NCBI RefSeq assembly: GCF_900111305.1
Contig: NZ_FOGS01000018.1
Span: 1-33,124, forward strand
DNA: 33,124 nt
Source of the DNA: Vreelandella subterranea
GTDB lineage: Bacteria > Pseudomonadota > Gammaproteobacteria > Pseudomonadales > Halomonadaceae
Reading direction: 5' to 3'
Part shown: positions 27,350-33,124 of the stretch, in pieces
How the letters are laid out: each line of letters begins with the position of its first letter
Numbering within the stretch: position 1 is the first letter of the stretch
Notes under the pieces: model-generated
What the model was told of the DNA's origin: nothing
The model's input: only the letters and a program-made list of their open reading frames with translations
Databases searched by the model: none
Program-made: the position numbers and the translations under genes

Positions 27350-28414
27350 ATGGCTTTGATCAGCATGCGCCAAATGCTCGACCATGCCGCCGAATACGGC
27401 TACGGCGTTCCGGCATTCAACGTTAATAACCTGGAGCAGATGCGCGCCATCATGGAAGCCGCCGATGCGACTGACTCACCGGTCATCGTCCAGGCGTCCG
27501 CTGGTGCCCGCAAGTACGCGGGCGCCCCTTTTCTGCGCCACTTGATTCTGGCGGCCGTTGAAGAGTTTCCGCATATCCCTGTCGTCATGCACCAGGATCA
27601 TGGAACCAGCCCGGCCGTCTGCCAGCGCTCTATCCAGCTCGGCTTCTCATCGGTAATGATGGATGGCTCGCTGGGCGAAGACGGCAAGACCCCCACAGAT
27701 TACGCGTACAACGTTGATGTGACGCGCCGCGCCGTCGACATGGCGCATGCCTGCGGCGTTTCCGTCGAGGGCGAACTGGGCTGCCTGGGTAGCCTGGAAA
27801 CCGGCATGGCCGGCGAGGAAGACGGCATCGGTGCCGAAGGCAAACTCGGCATGGAGCAACTGCTCACCGACCCGGAAGAAGCCGCCGAGTTCGTCAAGGC
27901 TACCCACGTAGACGCCCTGGCGATTGCCATCGGTACCAGCCACGGCGCCTACAAGTTTACCCAGCCGCCGACAGGCGACACGCTGTCGATCCAGCGTATC
28001 AAGGAGATCCACGCACGCATTCCCGATACCCATCTGGTGATGCACGGTTCGTCCTCCGTTCCCCAGGAATGGCTCGATGTCATCAATCAGTACGGTGGCC
28101 AGATCCCTGAAACCTACGGGGTGCCCGTCGAGGAGATCGTTGAGGGCATCAAGCACGGTGTGCGCAAGGTCAACATTGATACCGACCTGCGTCTGGCGTC
28201 CACCGGGGCAGTGCGTCGCTTCCTGGCGGAGAATCCGTCAGAATTCGACCCGCGCAAATTCCTCAAGGAAACGGTATCGGCCATGCGCGAGCTGTGTATT
28301 GCGCGTTATGAAGCCTTTGGTACCGCGGGCAATGCCAGCAAGATCAAACCGATCAACCTGGAAACCATGTACCAGCGCTACGAGCGTGGCGAGCTGGCCC
28401 CCAAGGTAACGTAA
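27350..28414 (+). CDS. fba: Class II fructose-bisphosphate aldolase
   Basis: The 354-aa zinc-dependent aldolase interconverts fructose-1,6-bisphosphate with two triose phosphates. The active site motif [10 protein letters not shown] gives D83 and the zinc ligand H84. GTSHGAYKF and VMHGSSSVP supply further metal and phosphate contacts. The length and sequence suit the subtype often called Calvin-cycle type rather than E. coli FbaA. Start has AAGGTG 7 nt upstream. Last gene of the block; a strong terminator follows. Confidence 0.96.
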   Translation: MALISMRQMLDHAAEYGYGVPAFNVNNLEQMRAIMEAADATDSPVIVQASAGARKYAGAPFLRHLILAAVEEFPHIPVVMHQDHGTSPAVCQRSIQLGFSSVMMDGSLGEDGKTPTDYAYNVDVTRRAVDMAHACGVSVEGELGCLGSLETGMAGEEDGIGAEGKLGMEQLLTDPEEAAEFVKATHVDALAIAIGTSHGAYKFTQPPTGDTLSIQRIKEIHARIPDTHLVMHGSSSVPQEWLDVINQYGGQIPETYGVPVEEIVEGIKHGVRKVNIDTDLRLASTGAVRRFLAENPSEFDPRKFLKETVSAMRELCIARYEAFGTAGNASKIKPINLETMYQRYERGELAPKVT

Positions 28415-28438
28415 CGCCAACGCCATATAGCCCCGATC

Positions 28439-28469
28439 AAAAAAGACGGCCAACTTGGCCGTCTTTTTA
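28439..28469. terminator. Bidirectional terminator after fba
   Basis: AAAAAGACGGCCA and TGGCCGTCTTTTT form a 13-bp stem with a minimal loop, flanked by A and T runs. It lies 25 bp after the fba stop and 25 bp after the stop of the convergent acidic-protein gene, so it can serve both. Confidence 0.9.
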
Positions 28470-28493
28470 ATGGACACTTATTGGATGGGACAC

Positions 28494-28814
28494 TTACTCT
28501 TCGTCTTCGGCGTCGCTTTCGCTGTCATCACTTTCTCCGTTATCCGCATTCGCATCGCCGCTGCCGCCAGTACCCGCTGAGGTTTCTTCATCTTCTGCCT
28601 CTTCTTCCTCAGCACCATTGCTCTCGGCGTCAGAGGTATCGCTGCTGCGGTCTTCCGCGTCCCGCTTAACAGCACCTGCTTTAATACCATATTCTTCCTC
28701 GAGCGCTGCATCGTCGAGAGGTTCGTGCTCATGTTCGTCAGCGGTGGCCGCACTAGTGGCGGCCAGCATGGCGGCAGCAAGCACAAATGGCATGATCCAA
28801 GGGGGTAGTCGCAT
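28494..28814 (-). CDS. Small exported highly acidic protein, unknown function
   Basis: The 106-aa protein starts with a signal peptide (MRLPPWIMPFVLAAAM..., likely cut after A25). The mature part has HEHEP, one short more ordered segment (DDAALEEEYGIKAGAVKRDA, about 35-54), then ~50 residues almost wholly D, E, S, G, N and A. It is strongly negative and surely disordered, as is common for exported halophile proteins. I do not recognise a family. Of two starts (GTG 28820, ATG 28814) the ATG is better, with GAGGAG 9 nt upstream. Signal peptide, ribosome site and shared terminator argue for a real gene. It might bind cations; that is only a guess. Confidence 0.65.
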   Translation of the reverse strand: MRLPPWIMPFVLAAAMLAATSAATADEHEHEPLDDAALEEEYGIKAGAVKRDAEDRSSDTSDAESNGAEEEEAEDEETSAGTGGSGDANADNGESDDSESDAEDEE

Positions 28815-29087
28815 CGTCACAGTCTCCTCTTGTTAGGGTTTCGAAAGCTTAGCACGTAACTCCGTGCCCTGCGTGCGCCTCGTACAACGTAGAAATGGCG
28901 CTCAATCAACGGCCTGGAACGCCATCATTGCCGCGCATTTTGATTAATCTGAATCAGCTCAACCGTCCAGGCAAGCAAAAAATTACAGAACACTGTTCAC
29001 AAATACGCTAAAATCTCGTTCAATGGGCCTATGATTAATTATCGTGTTTGTCACTGCAGTTGCTAAGTCTCTGCTAGGAAATTTACC

Positions 29088-29786
29088 ATGCCGCTCCCCC
29101 TGTTATTATTTGATTGCGATGGCACCTTGGTTGACAGTGAACCCCTCCTTGCCGAAGAGATGTCGACAGGGCTGAATAGCGTGGGACTTCCTTTCGTACC
29201 GTCTGACTATATGGGTGAATTTAGAGGTTCACGCTTTCGTAATATCGTTGCTCAGCTGCAGTTACGCCATGGCGACGTCTGCAACGATCAGCTCAAAAGC
29301 ATGGAAAGCGCAATGCGTGCCAGCCTGGCTGAACGGCTCGCCAATGAACTCACCACGATTCCCGGCGCTAAAGAAGCCCTTGAGCAGCTATCCGCTTACC
29401 CGAGCGCTGTGGTTTCCAACGGCCCTGAAGGCAAAATTCGCACTGCGCTCAAAGCAACGGGGCTTGATGGCTATTTCGCAGAACGCCTTTTCAGTGGCTA
29501 CACCGCCAACTGCTGGAAACCAGAACCCTGTTTGCATCTCTATGCCGCGAGTATCATGGGGTTCAACGCAGCTAACTGTATTGCCATTGATGATGCATTG
29601 GTTGGCGTACGGGCGGCCCTTGAAGCTGGCATGAAGGTCATTCACTTGAATCGCTTTCCCGACGCGGAAACCACACCGGAAAATGCCATCATGATCAGCA
29701 GCATGCTTCAGCTACCTGCCGTGGTCAGGCAGTTAAGCCAGTCAATGAGCCAGGCAGCCGAGCCTTATTACTCTGAAGGAAAATAA
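29088..29786 (+). CDS. HAD-superfamily phosphatase, YieH-like
   Basis: The 232-aa protein has the HAD nucleophile motif FDCDGTLVDSE (D9, D11), VVSNGP as motif II, a lysine in WKPEP and IDDALVG as the acidic motif. The cap domain is helical. It resembles E. coli YieH (6-phosphogluconate phosphatase) including GYTANCWKPEP versus GYDIQRWKPDP, so a sugar-phosphate substrate is likely. ATG at 29088 follows AGGAAATTTACC. The next gene starts 4 bp after it, so the two are co-transcribed. Confidence 0.85.
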   Translation: MPLPLLLFDCDGTLVDSEPLLAEEMSTGLNSVGLPFVPSDYMGEFRGSRFRNIVAQLQLRHGDVCNDQLKSMESAMRASLAERLANELTTIPGAKEALEQLSAYPSAVVSNGPEGKIRTALKATGLDGYFAERLFSGYTANCWKPEPCLHLYAASIMGFNAANCIAIDDALVGVRAALEAGMKVIHLNRFPDAETTPENAIMISSMLQLPAVVRQLSQSMSQAAEPYYSEGK

Positions 29787-29790
29787 CGCG

Positions 29791-30165
29791 ATGGCTTCAC
29801 TACGCGACCAGCTTGGTGGGCTGGTATATTCCACCGAAAAAGGCAACACCTGCCTCTCTTGCCGCGAACCCCTGGAATCCTGTCGCTGTGATACCGATAG
29901 CGAACAAGCGCGTATTGCGGCACTTGATGGCATCGTCCGTATTCGTCGCGAAACCAGTGGCCGTAAAGGCAAAGGGGTCACGACGATCAGTGGTATCCCG
30001 CTAACCACCGCAGAGCTCAAAGATCTTGCCAAAGCGCTGAAAAAACGCTGTGGCACAGGCGGCGCTGTTAAAGAGGGCATCATTGAAATTCAAGGTGATC
30101 ACCGTGATAGCCTGAGGCAGGAACTAACCGCACGCGGCTATCAAGTCAAACTGGCTGGTGGCTAA
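29791..30165 (+). CDS. yciH: SUI1/eIF1-family translation factor homolog (YciH)
   Basis: The 124-aa protein has a C-terminal SUI1 fold (about 48-124) with the conserved SGRKGKGVTTISG and CGTGGAVKEGIIEIQGDHRD. It ends VKLAGG, as in E. coli YciH. The N-terminal part carries C21, C24, C31 and C33 (CLSC...CRC), a likely metal-binding knuckle absent from E. coli YciH. YciH-type proteins bind the small ribosomal subunit and affect initiation fidelity; the role in bacteria is minor or conditional. ATG is 4 bp after the phosphatase stop, with AAGGAAAA upstream. Confidence 0.9.
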   Translation: MASLRDQLGGLVYSTEKGNTCLSCREPLESCRCDTDSEQARIAALDGIVRIRRETSGRKGKGVTTISGIPLTTAELKDLAKALKKRCGTGGAVKEGIIEIQGDHRDSLRQELTARGYQVKLAGG

Positions 30166-30222
30166 TCCATGCGTCCCAGGACGAACCGTCACTGTGCAGT
30201 CACGCCGCACTAGGACTTTGCA

Positions 30223-31131
30223 ATGATCTGGCTAGAATATCTGCTACCGCTGATTTTTCTCTTTCCCTTGGCGGCGATGGCAAGCATTGTTTTGGTACTT
30301 CGCAGTCTGCATGACGCTCGTGTCCAATCTCCCTTCGACACCCCGCTACGCGAGCCCGGTCAGGCATTGCGCTATCGGCTCGATCAAGCGTTCTCAAGCC
30401 TGTTTCTCAATGGCGCGTTAGGCCCCTTAATCAGTCTTTCCCCATTGGTCTATGGCATGGGGCGAATGCTGTTTGTCGATAAGCAGGACTGGGTGGAATG
30501 GGCACTCTATGGCTTGCTTAGTACGCTGCTTGTTCTGGCATTCTCACTGCTGTTAGTGCGCGACTACCAGCGCATTCGGCGGTTGAAGCTGGGGCTGGCC
30601 TGCGAGCTGGCTGTCGGCCAGGAACTTGAGCGGCTTATCCGTCCTGATGCGCACCCTTACTATGTTTTTCACGACGTGCCGACGGATAGCTTTACGATTG
30701 ACCATGTGGTGGTGACCCCGCACGGCGTTTTCGTGGTCGAAACACGCGCACGCACCGTGCCCATCAGTAATTCAGGGCGTGGGCAAAATACCGTTGCCGT
30801 CGAGCGTGAGCGCCTTCGCTTTCCCTACTGGCAAGAAAGGCGTCCGTTGCATAAAACACGCCAAGGGGTTGATTGGCTTAGCCAGTGGCTAGAACAACAA
30901 TGCGGCGTTTCGGTACCGGTACGAGGTGTGCTGGTGTTACCCGGTTGGCACATTGATACCGATGACGCGGCACCTGACATTTTGGTCGTTAGTGGCGATA
31001 TGCTGGCAAGCCAACTGACCGCGCTCATGCCGGGTCAGATCAGCGATCCCATCCACGATAAAATCATCAATATCCTGCTGGAACGTGCCAAACTCGTGGA
31101 GCTGACGCATCTTCGCCAGCCTTCGGTATGA
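30223..31131 (+). CDS. Membrane-anchored NERD (nuclease-related) domain protein
   Basis: The 302-aa protein has a transmembrane helix at about 5-26, a second hydrophobic region at ~60-84, and a third at ~93-112. A cytoplasmic NERD domain follows (about 130-245): GQELERLI, then TIDHVVVTPHGVFVVETRA. D160 and E173 fit the PD-(D/E)XK fold, but the expected lysine after E-x is R175, so nuclease activity is doubtful. The family has no settled function. AGGA lies 7 nt before the ATG. It ends 6 bp from the convergent dgt stop with no terminator between. Confidence 0.8.
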   Translation: MIWLEYLLPLIFLFPLAAMASIVLVLRSLHDARVQSPFDTPLREPGQALRYRLDQAFSSLFLNGALGPLISLSPLVYGMGRMLFVDKQDWVEWALYGLLSTLLVLAFSLLLVRDYQRIRRLKLGLACELAVGQELERLIRPDAHPYYVFHDVPTDSFTIDHVVVTPHGVFVVETRARTVPISNSGRGQNTVAVERERLRFPYWQERRPLHKTRQGVDWLSQWLEQQCGVSVPVRGVLVLPGWHIDTDDAAPDILVVSGDMLASQLTALMPGQISDPIHDKIINILLERAKLVELTHLRQPSV

Positions 31132-31137
31132 TGGCAC

Positions 31138-32469
31138 CTAATCGCCTCGCAAACGCCCGCCCATTTCCTGGGCCAGGTCGACAGCATAGTGATCCGTCAT
31201 CCCACCGATAAAGTCCAGCATTCGTCGATAGCTATCATAGAGCGGCCAGGAGGCCAGCGGCGTGTTCTCGCCTATCAAGGCGAGAACACGCTGATGCTTG
31301 AACGAGCTGCGCCCGGTGTGGTGCAGTTCGTGCGCAGCACCAATAAAAGCTTCAAGCAAAATGCCCAGCGTTGTATAAGCGCCAATTTCCAGCTTTGCCT
31401 TCCGCTCATTCTGAAAAATACGCTCCCGGGCCAGCTGCTTTGCCGCCTTAACGCCCCAGCCTAAATCCGGATGACACAGCTCAAGCAGGTCATCCTTAAG
31501 CGTGCCGTTCAGCAGGGCCTGTTCGTGCTGAACGAACACGGCGCCAACATCGTTCACGGCGCGCTCCATCGCTGCACCTCGCAGCAGTGCAATACGGCGG
31601 CGCTGGGATACGTTGCGCGCCTGCATCTCGGCATACTCGGGCGGGAATTCTCCGGCAATCTGACGCAGCACCTCCACCACTTCTTCGTAGCGCAGAATAC
31701 CCATCTCCAGGCCGTCTTCCAGGTCCAGCAGGGCGTAACAGATATCATCAGCCGCTTCCACCAGCCAGGCCAAAGGGTGGCGACACCAGCGCTGCTCCCC
31801 CTGTGGGAGCAGCCCCACGGCGTCGGCCACTTCCTTGAGCAGCCCCTGCTCTGACTGATAAGCCCCAAACTTGCCCGCCCGTCCGCTATAGCGCACGGTC
31901 CAGGGGTATTTGAGCAGCGCACCCAGTGTGGCCGCTGATAGCCGCATACCGCCATTGAACTGGTTATATTCGATCTGGGTAATCACCCGGAAACCCTGGG
32001 CGTTGCCTTCATAGGTCAACAGGTCTTCGCGCTCAGCGTCTGAAAGGCCTTCTAACAAACCACTGCTTTGAGCACGCTGAAACCAATCACGGATTGCATA
32101 CTCACCGGCGTGTCCAAAAGGAGGGTTACCAATATCATGACCCAGGCATGCAGTTTGAACGATCACCCCCAAATCAGCAGGTGTTATCCATTCCGGCAAC
32201 CTATCGCGCAACAGCTCGCCTACAATCATTCCCAAAGAGCGTCCCACACAGCCGACTTCCAACGAGTGGGTCAAGCGGGTGTGGATATGATCGTTTTCAG
32301 TCAGGGGATGGACCTGCGTTTTGCGCCCAAGACGTCTGAAGGAACCGGAAAAGACAATGCGGTCGTGATCTTTGTGAAACGGGCTACGCCCTATTTCGCG
32401 GGTGCTGGCCGAGCGTTGGTCGTGGAGCCGTTTAGGGGAAAGTAACTCTTCCCAGCGCATTTGTATCAT
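31138..32469 (-). CDS. dgt: Deoxyguanosinetriphosphate triphosphohydrolase-like protein (HD domain)
   Basis: The 443-aa protein has the HD-domain metal residues in HTRLTHSLEV and CLGHDIGNPPFGHAGE. The N-terminal signature SPFHKDHDRIVFSGSFRRLGRKTQV is typical of bacterial dGTPase-like enzymes. These hydrolyse dNTPs to nucleoside and triphosphate, affecting nucleotide pools and phage resistance. The start at 32469 is fixed by AAGGAGG 6 nt upstream; the frame opens further to 32574 but runs into the rrn terminator. Preceded by its own promoter beside the rrn terminator. Confidence 0.93.
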   Translation of the reverse strand: MIQMRWEELLSPKRLHDQRSASTREIGRSPFHKDHDRIVFSGSFRRLGRKTQVHPLTENDHIHTRLTHSLEVGCVGRSLGMIVGELLRDRLPEWITPADLGVIVQTACLGHDIGNPPFGHAGEYAIRDWFQRAQSSGLLEGLSDAEREDLLTYEGNAQGFRVITQIEYNQFNGGMRLSAATLGALLKYPWTVRYSGRAGKFGAYQSEQGLLKEVADAVGLLPQGEQRWCRHPLAWLVEAADDICYALLDLEDGLEMGILRYEEVVEVLRQIAGEFPPEYAEMQARNVSQRRRIALLRGAAMERAVNDVGAVFVQHEQALLNGTLKDDLLELCHPDLGWGVKAAKQLARERIFQNERKAKLEIGAYTTLGILLEAFIGAAHELHHTGRSSFKHQRVLALIGENTPLASWPLYDSYRRMLDFIGGMTDHYAVDLAQEMGGRLRGD

Positions 32470-32531
32470 GACATTCCTCCTTGGAGGCGGTATTTTGACA
32501 CAAAAACCAGCCAGATAAATAAACACTCCCG

Positions 32532-32559
32532 GGTATAATGCGGTTAAAAAGACTGGCAA
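32532..32559 (-). promoter_or_regulatory. Candidate dgt promoter
   Basis: On the minus strand TTGCCA (32554-32559), 16 bp and TATACC (32532-32537) form a reasonable sigma70 promoter. The -35 touches the T run of the rrn terminator, so dgt is also positioned to receive any read-through from the rRNA operon. Confidence 0.5.
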
Positions 32560-32597
32560 AAAAAAATCCCCCAAGGCGCAAGCCTCGGGGGATTTTT
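32560..32597 (-). terminator. rrn operon terminator
   Basis: Just after the 5S gene on the minus strand, AAATCCCCC and GGGGGATTT arms plus an inner AGGC/GCCT pair form a long stem followed by nine T residues. This is a classic Rho-independent terminator for the leftward rrn operon. Confidence 0.93.
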
Positions 32598-32605
32598 GGT
32601 ATAGG

Positions 32606-32724
32606 TGCCTGACGATGACCTACTCTCGCATGGGGAGACCCCACACTACCATCGGCGCGAAGCGGTTTCACTGCTGAGTTCGGCAAGGGATCAGGTGGTT
32701 CACGCTTGCTATGGTCGTCAGGCA
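32606..32724 (-). rRNA. rrf: 5S ribosomal RNA
   Basis: The reverse complement begins TGCCTGACGACCATAGC and ends with the complementary GTCATCGTCAGGCA, the terminal helix of 5S. The conserved CCGAACTCAG of loops B/C lies inside. Length about 119 nt. It follows the 23S 3' end by about 130 nt and precedes the operon terminator. Confidence 0.97.
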
Positions 32725-32854
32725 TAACTTTAAATGCATACCATGCTGACTGTTTACAACGTGTTTCGTGTCGTCTCTCACTGGCTGATACTCATCAGCT
32801 CAGTGCGTATCCGGCTTCATCGTTATCATCACGACCAGACCCCTTGGGTGTTAT

Positions 32855-33124
<270 letters not shown>

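Noticed and set aside
28985..29000. GAACA/TGTTC palindrome before the YieH-like gene, considered as a LexA site
   Set aside because: It lacks the CTGT-N8-ACAG spacing; short palindromes of this kind occur by chance, and no clear promoter could be aligned with it.
32534..32539. Perfect TATAAT on the plus strand near the rrn terminator
   Set aside because: No acceptable -35 at 15-19 bp upstream, and it would fire into the rrn terminator; the minus-strand reading as the dgt promoter is better.

Overview
The window is chromosomal DNA from a moderately halophilic gammaproteobacterium, very probably Halomonas or a close relative (Halomonadaceae). The 16S 5' end matches the Halomonas type as I remember it, gene order is gammaproteobacterial (prlC-yheV, epd-pgk-fba next to tkt), proteins are acid-rich, and Na+-coupled and TRAP transporters are present. 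It is a gene-dense, mostly housekeeping and nutrient-uptake region. I see no transposon, prophage, integrase, tRNA or CRISPR array.

Layout. The left edge is the first ~135 nt of a 16S rRNA gene on the minus strand, followed upstream by ~600 bp holding its leader (boxB-like hairpin, boxA) and two candidate promoters. The right edge is the 3' end of a 23S gene, a spacer, a complete 5S and a terminator, also minus strand. About 32.5 kb of single-copy DNA therefore lies between two rrn operons in direct orientation.

0.7-4.8 kb: a translationally coupled operon pdhR-dctB-dctD. It has a sigma70 promoter whose -10 is overlapped by a near-consensus PdhR operator. 4.8-7.4 kb (minus): a YdjM-like membrane protein with a LexA box set in a 40-bp palindrome, a gamma-carbonic-anhydrase-like protein, and an NSS-family sodium symporter. 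7.6-10.0 kb: prlC and yheV. 10.0-13.5 kb: a TAXI-type TRAP transporter (binding protein plus fused permease). It is preceded by a well-matched sigma54 -24/-12 promoter and, ~145 bp upstream of the expected start, a perfect 8-bp-arm palindrome that looks like an enhancer site. Since DctD, a sigma54 activator, is encoded 5 kb away, I infer a cascade: pyruvate/PdhR controls DctB-DctD, which controls the TAXI transporter.

13.6-20.3 kb: metF, an AEC permease, ligB, and a three-gene FecCD/BtuCD-type ABC importer with a Fur-like site inside its promoter. 20.3-21.6 kb: metK, with a leader that can form three small hairpins. 21.8-28.5 kb: a central carbon block, tkt, lrgA-lrgB, epd, pgk, fba, closed by a strong bidirectional terminator. 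28.5-32.5 kb: a small, very acidic exported protein, a YieH-type HAD phosphatase, a YciH/SUI1 protein with a cysteine cluster, a membrane-anchored NERD-domain protein with an altered catalytic motif, and dgt. The dgt promoter abuts the rrn terminator.

The most testable new ideas are the PdhR-DctBD-sigma54-TAXI circuit, the SOS palindrome at the ydjM-like gene, and the structured metK leader.
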